This document shows, piece by piece, positions 24,648 through 32,050 of a stretch of DNA of 34,637 nucleotides. Origin of the DNA: Deltaproteobacteria bacterium (lineage in GTDB: Bacteria; Desulfobacterota; Syntrophia; Syntrophales; UBA5619); contig JAPLJY010000036.1 of the NCBI GenBank assembly GCA_026388345.1, forward strand, positions 1-34,637. The letters run 5' to 3'. The translations under genes and the position numbers were made by a program. The notes beneath the pieces were generated by a model. That model ran no database searches. It had not been told where the DNA came from and saw only the letters and a program-made list of their open reading frames with translations. Each line of letters starts with the position of its first letter. Within the stretch, counting starts at the first letter, position 1.

Positions 24648-25153
24648 GACTTTGCTCCTCTCGCCAAAAGGGTGATGTTACGGACAAAGCAGGCTGTTCC
24701 CTGCAGAAGCAGAAGAACAAAGCTTATCGTGATCACGGCCTTGTATGGATAGAGGTAGGGCCTCCAGGGGCTGAGGCCCGATCGTTCGCCCATCTCGAAG
24801 GACTGCAGGACATACTGTCCCCCCGCATAGACGACGGCGATGATCACCGGGAAAAACAACAGCAGATATCCGGCCAAATCGATAAGCGCCCTGGTCCGCG
24901 CGGAGAGGTGCGAAGAGAAGATGTCGATCCGGATGTGCGCATCGACGGAAAGGGCATAGGCCGCCCCCAGCAGGAAATGGCTCCCGTAGAGGAAATAGGT
25001 CACATCATAGGACCAGATCGTGGGGCTGTTCATCACATAGCGTGCAATGACCTCATAGACGAGCGCCAGCACGTTGGGGATGATGACCCAGGCCACCCAT
25101 CTCCCCGTCCACTTGCTTAGCCCATCGATCATCTTGACATAAGATGCCATCAT
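24644..25153 (-). CDS. dctQ: TRAP transporter small permease DctQ, system 2
   Basis: A 169-residue protein with four predicted helices and the family loop SVDAHIRIDIFSS after helix 2 (H-x-R-I-D). I chose ATG 25153 because AAGGAGGG lies about 10 bases upstream; GTG 25162 is in frame but too close to that site, and ATG 25150 is equally possible. The stop overlaps the dctM start (ATGA). The gap to dctP upstream is about 90 bases and contains a long hairpin. Confidence 0.9.
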   Translation of the reverse strand: MMASYVKMIDGLSKWTGRWVAWVIIPNVLALVYEVIARYVMNSPTIWSYDVTYFLYGSHFLLGAAYALSVDAHIRIDIFSSHLSARTRALIDLAGYLLLFFPVIIAVVYAGGQYVLQSFEMGERSGLSPWRPYLYPYKAVITISFVLLLLQGTACFVRNITLLARGAKS

Positions 25154-25204
25154 GAAAACCACTCCCTCCTTTCATACAGGACAAAGCGAGATCGAGTTAA
25201 ATCC

Positions 25205-25235
25205 GCCGGGCGTCCATGATGAACGGACGCCCGGC
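25205..25235 (-). terminator. Stem-loop between dctP and dctQ, system 2
   Basis: GCCGGGCGTCC (25205-25215) and GGACGCCCGGC (25225-25235) form a perfect 11-bp stem with a 9-base loop, ten bases after the dctP stop on the transcribed strand. Only GGATTTAAC follows, so there is no real U-tract. It may act as a leaky terminator or as a barrier to 3' exonucleases that protects dctP mRNA. The position matches the hairpins of systems 1 and 3. Confidence 0.6.
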
Positions 25236-25244
25236 GTGCTTTCA

Positions 25245-26321
25245 TTAATATTTGAGTGATCTTGTGGCTTCGACGATCTCCCATCTCTTGTGAAAGTCGA
25301 TCTGGGATTCGAAGAGTTTCTTTGTCCATGGATCCTTGGCTGCAGCTTCCCGTCCCCATTCCAGTCCCAGCTTGTAGGCTGCCTTCTGCACCTCCACGTC
25401 CAGTTCGATGATCGTGTTTCCCTTCTTTTTGAAGACGTCCATCGCCCCCATGTCGAGGGCGCCGAGATAGGTCCAGGAGTCCAGCATTGCAATCTTCGCC
25501 GCTCCCTCCACGATCGCCTTGAGGTCCGCCGGCAACTCCTCCCAGGCCTTTACATTCACGACATATTCAAAGGGGGCGCTTGGCTGATGAATCCCGGGAA
25601 TGATGACATACTTGGCCACCTCATGGAATCCCATCGACAGATTCTCCCCTGCGCAGGCCCATTCCGTGGCGTCGATCACCTTCTGCTGCAGGGCCGGCAG
25701 GACCTCGCCGCCAGGAAGGGTGATCACGGAACCTCCCAGTTTGGGAAGGATGTCCGCCCACGCCCCTACGGTCCGCATTTTGAATCCCTTGAAATCCGCA
25801 AGGGAGCGCACCGGTTTGTGCGAATGGGCGAATATCTCGGTGGGACGCATCCCCCCCGGAAAGGCGATCACATTGAATACTTCCCGGCGGTAATCCTGCC
25901 AGAGCTTATATCCCCCGCCGCTGTAGATCCAATGCATCATCACCTCGGAGTTCGGGCTCCCGGCGAATCCCCCGATGACGGCCGACCCCTTGTTGATGCC
26001 GATGTCGTAGCCGGGCCAGGTATGGGCAATCTGGCAAACCCCTCTCCTGGTGGCGTCCACCCCTTCCAAGGCCGGCACGATGGCGCCGGCCGGGAAAATG
26101 TCGATGATCAGTCTTCCGTTGCTCATCTTTTTGACCACATCCGGCAGGATCCTGGCCATATGGGTGTAAAGGGGCATTCCGGTCGTCCATGCCGTCGCCA
26201 TTTTCCATTTGATCACCTTGTCCTGGGCGTACAGTCTCCTATTCCCCGTCAGAACAACCCCCGCCCCTGCCGCTGCGGCGACCCCAGCCTTCTTTAAGAA
26301 CTCACGCCTTGTCTTCCCCAT
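25245..26321 (-). CDS. dctP: TRAP transporter solute-binding protein DctP, system 2 (Tat-exported)
   Basis: A 358-residue family 7 binding protein. The N-terminus MGKTRREFLKKAG followed by a hydrophobic Ala/Gly stretch is a twin-arginine (Tat) signal, in contrast to the Sec signal of system 1; this implies export in a folded state. GRLIIDIFPAGAIVP (69-83) and R183 (KMRTVG, the carboxylate-binding Arg position of DctP proteins) identify the fold. ATG 26321 has AGGAGGGAG a few bases upstream. It is transcribed after a gap of 256 bases behind one methyltransferase/corrinoid fusion and leads to dctQ, dctM and the second fusion. The ligand is probably a carboxylate; its nature is unknown. Confidence 0.92.
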   Translation of the reverse strand: MGKTRREFLKKAGVAAAAGAGVVLTGNRRLYAQDKVIKWKMATAWTTGMPLYTHMARILPDVVKKMSNGRLIIDIFPAGAIVPALEGVDATRRGVCQIAHTWPGYDIGINKGSAVIGGFAGSPNSEVMMHWIYSGGGYKLWQDYRREVFNVIAFPGGMRPTEIFAHSHKPVRSLADFKGFKMRTVGAWADILPKLGGSVITLPGGEVLPALQQKVIDATEWACAGENLSMGFHEVAKYVIIPGIHQPSAPFEYVVNVKAWEELPADLKAIVEGAAKIAMLDSWTYLGALDMGAMDVFKKKGNTIIELDVEVQKAAYKLGLEWGREAAAKDPWTKKLFESQIDFHKRWEIVEATRSLKY

Positions 26322-26577
26322 GATTTCTCCCTCCTGATTTAAGAAGCTTGTCTTTTCCCGCCTTTGCAGCCCATTGCCGCATTGGACCGGTGAAACAGAT
26401 TGGGACGGCCTCCGCCGTCAGTGCATGATTTTTTATGATTCAACAGGGTTTCCGCGATGCCGGCTGCAAATAGCATACATTCATCCCGCAGGCAAGTCGG
26501 TGTTTTTCCCGCGGCGAGTTTGCAGACCTCCTGCGCCGCCCTTCCCGGACTTCCGTTTCCGGCATGCAGGAGCTTCC
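26322..26577 (-). promoter_or_regulatory. Intergenic region before dctP of system 2
   Basis: These 256 bases between the fusion gene and dctP contain no credible gene. After the fusion stop there is a short CCGGA/TCCGG stem of five pairs without a U-run. Further on (minus strand) TTGCCT is followed after 17 bases by TATTTG, a weak promoter candidate, and an AT-rich patch has ATCAT repeated around A-tracts. A separate promoter for dctPQM is therefore plausible but not shown. Confidence 0.3.
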
Positions 26578-28353
26578 CTATTGCAGCAGTTCGCGGCAGA
26601 GCTTCGCCGCCCCCGGGGCGTCATAGGAGTTCCCGTCGGCCCCGATCTGCGCCGCGAATGCCGGCGTCACGGGGGCGCCGCCCACGACCACCTTCACCTG
26701 GTCCCGGAGACCCGCCGTCTTCAGGGCCTCGATCGTGTTTTTCATCTCGGTCATCGTCGTCGTCAGAAGGGCGCTCATCGCGAGGATCTCGGGCTTCTTC
26801 TCCCTGACCGCCTGGACGAACTTCGCCGTGCTCACCGATACTCCCAGGTCCTCCACCTGGAAGCCTTGCCCTTTGAGAATCATCGCCACCAGGTTCTTGC
26901 CGATGTCGTGGAGATCCCCCTGAACCGTCCCGATCACGACCGTGCCGAGTTTCTTCGCCTCGCCCTGCCCGGCCAGCTTCTGCTTGAAGTAGTCCAGTGT
27001 CGCCGACATCGCCCGCGCCGCAATCATCATCTCCGGGATATAGATCTGACCGTTCTGGAATTGTTCTCCCACGATCGTGATCGCCGGGATCAACCCCCGG
27101 GAAACGACCTCCTGTGGAGCCGTCCCACCGTCGATATCCTTCTGCATCATGGAAATCACCTTCGGGATATCGTTTGCAATCAGGGTCTCCGCATATGCCT
27201 CCACGTCGAGACCCGTTTCCACCTTGGTTGTCCCGGTCTTGCGGACCTTCGTCCGGGAGGTCCAGAATTTTCCATTGACGCCACCCTCCTCGAGCCTGAT
27301 CGGATATTGACCGAATTCATAGGTCGCATCCAGGAGGGCCCTCATGTTGGCCACGGGAACATAGTCGGTAATGGAGTTCGACGAGGCGACCATATAGCCG
27401 CCGCCCGGGGCGATCGTCCGGATCCTCTCGTAGACCTCCGCACGGACATCCTCGGGCGTCCCCAACGTCAGCGTCGAATCCAGATTAAGGTTTCCGATCA
27501 GACAGAGCTTCTTCCCCCATTTCTTCTTCACCTCGACGATGTTCATCGCGTTGGGTTGGATAGGATTGAAGCCGTGGAAGCCGCAGTCGATCAGGTCATC
27601 CATGGCCTCCGTGCAGTCTCCGTCGCTATGGAAGATGAAACCGATCCCCTTTTCGCGGCAGATCTTTCCCATCTTCTTGTACCAGGGGAAGACATACTTC
27701 CGAAGGTACTTCGGGTTCACCAGAAGGCCCGTGTTGAAGGCGATGTCATCAGGGTTGATAACGGCGCCGATGCAGGGATGATCGATCACGCGCAGAAATG
27801 TCTGGTACTGGATTTCGCCGATCTTGTCGAAAATCTGCGCCACCAGTTCCTCATCCGACTCCAGGGCGTTGAAGAAGGTCTCGGCCCCCATGTACATCCA
27901 GGTCGTGGTGTAGATCTTCCCCAAAAGCAGGATCGCCTTCATCCCTTTTGGAAGGATCTTTTCAAAGGCATCCCATTTGGAAAGATCAAAATCGTCCACC
28001 TTGGGCCAATTGTGCTTCTCGAACTTTTCCCAGTTCGTGAGAACCCCTTCATGGGTGTGCGCCCACTCGCGGGAAACCTTGTCCCCGTATTCCGTGTGCA
28101 CCCCCTCACCCTTCACCGTCATCCCCTCGGGCGCACGGACCGGTTCAAGAATGCCGGAAGATGAGGCCACGTAATCAAAGCCGGCATTGTGCCAGAAGTC
28201 CACATGGTCCTGCAGGGTCTTGACCGGTCTGCCCAGAAAGGCCTCCTTGGGCCTCTGATCCACATGCCAGTCCCCCTGGGGTACGCGGTCCGGCTCCTCG
28301 CAGTGGAGCGCCGTCATGTATCTTTCAAAATTCGGCTTCAGTTCTCTCTTCAT
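26578..28353 (-). CDS. URO-D methyltransferase/corrinoid protein fusion, second CmuA-like protein
   Basis: A 591-residue fusion. Residues 1-375 form a URO-D domain with GNLNLDSTLTLGTPEDV (287-303). Residues about 384-591 form a corrinoid module with D480-L-H482-D-I-G-KN (H482 is the cobalt ligand), SALLTTTM and VGGAP. The metal motif is H242-S-D244-G, again with Asp instead of the Cys of H-x-C-G, as in the fusion at 21339-23276. The two methyltransferase halves are only distantly alike, so they probably take different substrates. In the extreme C-terminus GADGNSYDAP replaces the GADGYGSDA of the others. ATG 28353 has GGGGGAA a few bases upstream. It lies upstream of the system 2 TRAP genes on the same strand and is preceded by a decayed MTII gene. 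Confidence 0.9.
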   Translation of the reverse strand: MKRELKPNFERYMTALHCEEPDRVPQGDWHVDQRPKEAFLGRPVKTLQDHVDFWHNAGFDYVASSSGILEPVRAPEGMTVKGEGVHTEYGDKVSREWAHTHEGVLTNWEKFEKHNWPKVDDFDLSKWDAFEKILPKGMKAILLLGKIYTTTWMYMGAETFFNALESDEELVAQIFDKIGEIQYQTFLRVIDHPCIGAVINPDDIAFNTGLLVNPKYLRKYVFPWYKKMGKICREKGIGFIFHSDGDCTEAMDDLIDCGFHGFNPIQPNAMNIVEVKKKWGKKLCLIGNLNLDSTLTLGTPEDVRAEVYERIRTIAPGGGYMVASSNSITDYVPVANMRALLDATYEFGQYPIRLEEGGVNGKFWTSRTKVRKTGTTKVETGLDVEAYAETLIANDIPKVISMMQKDIDGGTAPQEVVSRGLIPAITIVGEQFQNGQIYIPEMMIAARAMSATLDYFKQKLAGQGEAKKLGTVVIGTVQGDLHDIGKNLVAMILKGQGFQVEDLGVSVSTAKFVQAVREKKPEILAMSALLTTTMTEMKNTIEALKTAGLRDQVKVVVGGAPVTPAFAAQIGADGNSYDAPGAAKLCRELLQ

Positions 28354-28416
28354 CGTTTCCCCCGTTCCTTTTCATTTTATCATGCTTTCTTTATATGAAC
28401 ACCTTCAAACCTCTTT

Positions 28417-28541
28417 CTATTCGACACGTCCCTCGCGAAACGCGCAGATGTAATCCATGCAGAAATAATCCTTGCCCACGCGGAGATGGACCGGGCGATC
28501 GTCTTCCGCGACGCATTGATCCTCTCGGCGATAATCAGCAT
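28417..28541 (-). pseudogene. Internally deleted MTII gene (N- and C-terminal codons joined), copy 2
   Basis: The minus strand reads ATG at 28541 followed by MLIIAERINASRKTIAR, the start of an MtrH/AcsE-type methyltransferase (compare MEIIGEKINTTRKDV at 7778). The last 19 codons before TAG at 28417 read GKDYFCMDYICAFREGRVE, the C-terminus of the same family. Only 125 bases separate the two ends, against about 800 in the intact gene, and the length is not a multiple of three, so the ends are in different frames. A deletion has removed roughly 220 codons. The ATG overlaps the stop of the 44-codon ORF, which in turn overlaps folD, so an intact MTII was probably the last gene of an ancestral folD operon. 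Confidence 0.8.
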
Positions 28542-28669
28542 ACGCTTTTTCTTTTCTTTTTGACCTCCGGAATCCCCAGCCTCCGCGCGGTATGATCCCT
28601 ACCGAGGTAGAAGTTGATCCAGGAGGAGGTCTGATAAAAATCCCAGAGGGGGTCTTCTTTCACCGTCAT
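28535..28669 (-). CDS. 44-residue protein coupled to folD, unknown
   Basis: ATG 28669 overlaps the folD stop (ATGA) and the frame runs 44 codons to TGA 28535. The product starts MTVKEDPLWDFYQTSSW, continues with YLGRDHTARRLGIPE and ends in a lysine-rich tail (KKKRKSVC). The aromatic- and Arg-rich core looks like conserved protein sequence, not chance translation, but I cannot name a family. It may be a genuine small protein or the fragment of a longer one-carbon enzyme. It overlaps the start of the MTII remnant by seven bases, the spacing of a tight operon. No signal or membrane segment is visible. Confidence 0.5.
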   Translation of the reverse strand: MTVKEDPLWDFYQTSSWINFYLGRDHTARRLGIPEVKKKRKSVC

Positions 28670-29553
28670 TCGATACCAGCGGCCATTTTCGCCGCCTTCA
28701 GCGTGTTTGCCATCAGCATCGTGATCGTCATCGGCCCCACACCGCCGGGCACGGGCGTGATCATGCCCGCCTTCTCCTTCACCGAGTCGAAATCGACATC
28801 CCCGCAGAGGATGGCCTTCCCGTCGGCGGTCATTCCGATCCGGTTGACGCCGACATCGATCACGACGGCCCCTTCCTTGACCATCTCCGCCGTGATCGCA
28901 TTGGGTCTCCCGGCCGCCACGATCAGGATGTCCGCCCGCCGTGTATGAGCCGTCAGATCCTTCGTCCCCGTGTGGCAGATCGTCACCGTCGCGTTCGCCC
29001 CCGGCTGTTTCTGCAGCAGGATGTTGGCGATCGGCTTGCCGACGATATTCGACCGCCCGACGACGACCACCTCCGCCCCGTCGGTCTTGACGCCGGACCG
29101 GATCAGAAGCTGCTGGATCCCCGCCGGCGTGCAGGGGAGGTAGTCCGCCTCGCCGATCACCATCTTTCCCACGTTTACCGGATGAAAACCGTCGACATCC
29201 TTCTTCGGATCGATTGCGTAGAGAACCTTCGTCTCGTTGATCTGTTTCGGAAGCGGCAGTTGCACCAGGATCCCGTGGATCTTCGGATCCCGGTTGTACC
29301 GTTCGATCCGGCCGAGCAGTTCCCCCTCCGGAATGCCCGCCGGGAAATTGTCCTGGATGGAGTAAAAACCGAGCGTCTTGGCGGTTTTCTGTTTGGCCGT
29401 CACATAGCTCATTGACGCCGCATTCTCACCGACCAGGATCGTGACGAGTCCCGGAACCACCTGGAACTCTTCCTTCAGACGCGCCGTTTCCGCCGCCAGT
29501 TCCTCCCGGATCTGCCGGGCGATCTCGCTGCCGCTGATCAATTTTGCCGCCAT
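28666..29553 (-). CDS. folD: Bifunctional methylene-THF dehydrogenase/methenyl-THF cyclohydrolase FolD
   Basis: FolD interconverts methylene-THF, methenyl-THF and formyl-THF, the middle steps of the methyl branch. At 295 residues it has normal length. Y50-x3-K54 (SYVTAKQK) is the catalytic Tyr/Lys pair, VQLPLP lies at 97-102 and DVDGF at 119-123. GRSNIVGKP is the cofactor-binding loop and TPVPGGVGPMT the C-terminal signature. AAGGAG precedes ATG 29553; this ribosome site is the end of a direct repeat that bounds an inserted element between fhs and folD. With fhs, FolD would oxidise methyl-derived C1 units to formate or run the reverse direction in acetogenesis. Confidence 0.96.
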   Translation of the reverse strand: MAAKLISGSEIARQIREELAAETARLKEEFQVVPGLVTILVGENAASMSYVTAKQKTAKTLGFYSIQDNFPAGIPEGELLGRIERYNRDPKIHGILVQLPLPKQINETKVLYAIDPKKDVDGFHPVNVGKMVIGEADYLPCTPAGIQQLLIRSGVKTDGAEVVVVGRSNIVGKPIANILLQKQPGANATVTICHTGTKDLTAHTRRADILIVAAGRPNAITAEMVKEGAVVIDVGVNRIGMTADGKAILCGDVDFDSVKEKAGMITPVPGGVGPMTITMLMANTLKAAKMAAGIE

Positions 29554-29561
29554 GTTATTCT

Positions 29562-29751
29562 CCTTCTAAAAGCCTGTTCAAAAAGGCTTTGATCCAGGCT
29601 GTTCAAAAACGTCTGGATGCAAGGCCCCCGAATTCGCAGAATCGTGGAGCGAAGCGGAACCAATCCTGAGCCGTGAGACGTACTTTCTGGTACGTTGAAC
29701 GGCGAAGGATGAGGGAAACTTGAGCAGACGGGCGTTTCAGCCTTCTAAAAG
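29562..29751. mobile_element. MITE-like insertion between fhs and folD with 11-bp direct repeats
   Basis: CCTTCTAAAAG occurs at 29562-29572 and 29741-29751, exactly flanking a 168-base non-coding segment. The segment carries imperfect inverted ends (GGCTGTTCAAAAACGTCTGG at 29597 against the complement of CAGACGGGCGTTTCAGCC near 29725-29742), a central perfect hairpin ACGTAC-TTTCTG-GTACGT (29678-29695) and CTGTTCAAAAA twice near its left end. The right repeat contains the fhs stop codon and the left one supplies the folD ribosome site. Without the segment, TAG would be followed after 12 bases by the folD ATG. This is the pattern expected if a small element inserted and duplicated its target. 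No transposase is present. Confidence 0.65.
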
Positions 29752-31520
29752 AGTCCCTTCACCCTGCCTGTCTCGCAATCGACATCGATCCGGCGATAGG
29801 CCGGATCCGAGGCCGTCCCCGGCATCAGCTTGATCTCGCCGGCCACCGGCACCAGAAACTTCGCCCCGCCGTATATCAGGATATCCCGGATGGGAAGCAT
29901 CCATTCCCTCGGCCTCCCCTTGATCGCCGGATCGTGCGTGAGGCTCAGATGGGTCTTGACCATGCAGGTGCTGAAGGCCTTGAGCTCCGGGTCGGCCTCG
30001 AACCGTTTGGCCTTCTCCAGGGCCGGCGGCAAATAGTGCACCCCATCCGCCCCGTAGACCTCCTTCGCGATCTTCTCGATCCGTCCGCGCAGCGGAAGCT
30101 CATCCCCGTAAAGGAACCGGAAATTCGTCTCCTCCTTGCAGGCGTCGATCACCGCATCGGCCAGCTCCAGCGCCCCCTCGCCGCCCTTGAGCCAGTGTTC
30201 GGACAGCGCGACACGCGACCCCGCCTGCTCCGTCAGGCTCTTCAAGAGCGCGACCTCGGCCTTCGTGTCCGTGTGAAAACCGTTGATGCAGACCACCGGG
30301 TTGATCCCCGACTTCTTGACGGTCTCGATATGGGCCAGCAGATTGTCAAATCCCTTCTCCAGAAGCGGGAGATTCTCGCTGGTGTAGGCCGGGTCGAGCC
30401 TCTTCCCCGGCGCCACCTGCGGGCCGCCGCCGTGCATCTTCAGCGCCCTGACCGTGGCGACGATCACGGCGCAGTTGGGCGTAAGAGAGCTGAGCCGGCT
30501 CTTGATGTTCCAGAACTTCTCGAATCCGATGTCGGCCCCGAAGCCGCTCTCCGTCACATGGTAGTCGGCGAGCTTCAGCGCTACGCGGTCGGCGATGATC
30601 GAGCTCTGGCCGACGGCGATGTTGGCGAAGGGTCCGGCATGGACGAAGACCGGCTGTCCCTCGATCGTCTGGAGGAGGTTGGGATTGATCGCCTTGACCA
30701 TCCAGGCGGTCATCGCCCCCGCCACATCCAGGTCGGAGGTCGTCACCGGCTCCCCCTTTTTGCTGTAAGCGACGATGATCTTCCCCATTCTCTCCCGGAG
30801 GTCCCTTAAGCCCGTTGCCACGGAGAGGATCGCCATGATCTCCGAGCTGACGGTGATCGCGAAACCGGAGTTCATCATGAAGCCGTCCATCTTCCCGCCG
30901 AGACCGATCACGATATCGCGCAACGCCTGGGCGCAGAAGTCGATCGCCCATTTCATCTGGACGTTCCGCGGATCGATGTCGAGGCGTTTGAGGTTCTTCG
31001 AGGCGAGCATCGCATTGTCGTAGTTGAACTCGTGCTGCATCCGCGAGGTCAGCGCGACCATCGCCAGGTTGTGGGCGTTCGTCACGCAGTCGATGTCGCC
31101 GGTCAGCCCCAGCGAAAACGGCGTCAGCGGGATGCACTGGGAAAGACCGCCCCCGGCGGCGCTCCCCTTGATATTGAAGGTCGGCCCCCCGGACGGCTGC
31201 CGGATGGCGCCGGAAACCCTCTTTGTACGTTTGGCCAGCCCCTGTACGAGACCCATGACGGTCGTGCTCTTCCCCTCCCCAAGCGGGGTGGGGGTGATCG
31301 CCGTCACGTCGATGTATTTTCCGTCCGGTTTCCCCTCCAGACGATGGAGGACCTTCATGAAGTCCACCTTGCCGATATGATGGCCCATGGGCAGCAGTTC
31401 ATCCCCCGCAATGCCGGCCTCCGCCGCCAGCTGGGAGATGGTCTTCATGTGCTTTTCGGCCTCTTCCGCGACCTGCCAGTCCTGCAATTTTCTCGGATCC
31501 AGATCCGTGATCTGAAACAT
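29745..31520 (-). CDS. fhs: Formate-tetrahydrofolate ligase (formyl-THF synthetase)
   Basis: Fhs joins formate to THF using ATP, or runs in reverse when methyl groups are oxidised. The phosphate-loop signature [11 protein letters not shown] (76-86) is intact, followed by [19 protein letters not shown] and, downstream, [10 protein letters not shown]. The 591 residues exceed the usual 556 or so, owing to a longer N-terminus ([16 protein letters not shown]) and small insertions. ATG 31520 is preceded by TAAGGAGG at eight bases. It was probably directly followed by folD before the element at 29562-29751 inserted. A gap of 317 bases separates it from the TRAP system 3 genes upstream, with a terminator-like hairpin, so it likely has its own promoter. 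The product is a cytosolic tetramer in characterised species. Confidence 0.96.
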   Translation of the reverse strand: MFQITDLDPRKLQDWQVAEEAEKHMKTISQLAAEAGIAGDELLPMGHHIGKVDFMKVLHRLEGKPDGKYIDVTAITPTPLGEGKSTTVMGLVQGLAKRTKRVSGAIRQPSGGPTFNIKGSAAGGGLSQCIPLTPFSLGLTGDIDCVTNAHNLAMVALTSRMQHEFNYDNAMLASKNLKRLDIDPRNVQMKWAIDFCAQALRDIVIGLGGKMDGFMMNSGFAITVSSEIMAILSVATGLRDLRERMGKIIVAYSKKGEPVTTSDLDVAGAMTAWMVKAINPNLLQTIEGQPVFVHAGPFANIAVGQSSIIADRVALKLADYHVTESGFGADIGFEKFWNIKSRLSSLTPNCAVIVATVRALKMHGGGPQVAPGKRLDPAYTSENLPLLEKGFDNLLAHIETVKKSGINPVVCINGFHTDTKAEVALLKSLTEQAGSRVALSEHWLKGGEGALELADAVIDACKEETNFRFLYGDELPLRGRIEKIAKEVYGADGVHYLPPALEKAKRFEADPELKAFSTCMVKTHLSLTHDPAIKGRPREWMLPIRDILIYGGAKFLVPVAGEIKLMPGTASDPAYRRIDVDCETGRVKGLF

Positions 31521-31785
31521 ATCTTCGGCCTCCTTACGTCATGGTTATCCTAATAATACATTCAGACTTAAACCAAGAGATACCTCATCAACCGAAGGGG
31601 AATGGTAAGCCTTCGTCCATGTTCCACCCGATACAGCGGGGCTTATGGATGTCGGAAACACGGCAGTACGGGTGAGAAGCGATAAGAACAACAGGATCAA
31701 TCCGGGCTGACGGCATAAGTCAGTTATCATGCCTTCAATAGGAACGGTTCTGTTCGGCATGCGGCAGGCCTGGAAAATGGGGGGT
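31521..31785 (-). promoter_or_regulatory. Leader/promoter region of fhs
   Basis: No gene fits here. On the transcribed strand a stem GAAGGC/GCCTTC-like pairing (CGAAGG and CCTTCG separated by 11 bases) lies about 70 bases before the ribosome site. I looked for the conserved parts of tetrahydrofolate, cobalamin, SAM and SAH riboswitches and did not see them. A promoter is expected in this stretch but no convincing pair of boxes was found. Confidence 0.3.
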
Positions 31786-31823
31786 ATCCCCCCGCCCCGC
31801 GTTATGTTCGCAGGGCGGGGGAT
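31786..31823 (-). terminator. Terminator-like stem-loop after the system 3 TRAP genes
   Basis: ATCCCCCCGCCCCGCG (31786-31801) pairs with CGCAGGGCGGGGGAT (31809-31823), with one bulge and one G-U pair and a 7-base loop. On the minus strand it lies 15 bases after the stop of the 53-residue membrane protein and is followed by ACCCCCCATTTTCC. The very stable stem makes it the probable end of the system 3 transcript before fhs. Confidence 0.6.
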
Positions 31824-31837
31824 TGATATCGGATCGA

Positions 31838-31999
31838 CTAACCGTCGATGGTCAGTTCTTCCTTCTTATGTTTGTAGTCCTTGGTCACGTTGTCCCAACC
31901 CTTCACGCAACCATAGATCACGTAGCCGATGGTGACCGCCACCTGCAGAAAACCGATCACCAGGATGATGTTGCTGGGTATTGAAAACATCTGGGTCAT
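31838..31999 (-). CDS. 53-residue single-pass membrane protein in the TRAP system 3 locus
   Basis: ATG 31999 with TAAGGAG about eight bases upstream opens a 53-codon frame ending TAG 31838. The product has one hydrophobic segment (about residues 10-32: IILVIGFLQVAVTIGYVIYG), then WDNVTKDYKHKKEEL, a charged tail that would face the cytoplasm by the positive-inside rule. It lies 51 bases after the gene for the 159-residue membrane protein and before a terminator-like hairpin, so it is the last gene of the TRAP system 3 transcript. A 7-bp stem (32025-32044) lies in the gap. I recognise no family. Its position suggests a small accessory or stabilising subunit. Confidence 0.6.
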   Translation of the reverse strand: MTQMFSIPSNIILVIGFLQVAVTIGYVIYGCVKGWDNVTKDYKHKKEELTIDG

Positions 32000-32050
32000 G
32001 ATAGACACTCCTTACGTTTTGCAGCCGGGGGTTTTCTCCCCTGGACCTGT

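Noticed and set aside
22572..24752. A 726-codon open frame on the plus strand
   Set aside because: It is antisense to a methyltransferase/corrinoid fusion and dctM, which have clear domains. Its product is rich in His, Asp, Gly and Arg with no family features, as expected from the complement of G+C-rich codons.
26374..28164. A 596-codon open frame on the plus strand
   Set aside because: It mirrors the minus-strand URO-D/corrinoid fusion and has no domain, signal or ribosome site of its own.
31521..31785. Tetrahydrofolate or SAM/SAH riboswitch ahead of fhs
   Set aside because: The conserved core sequences of these riboswitches were not seen; only one short stem is present.
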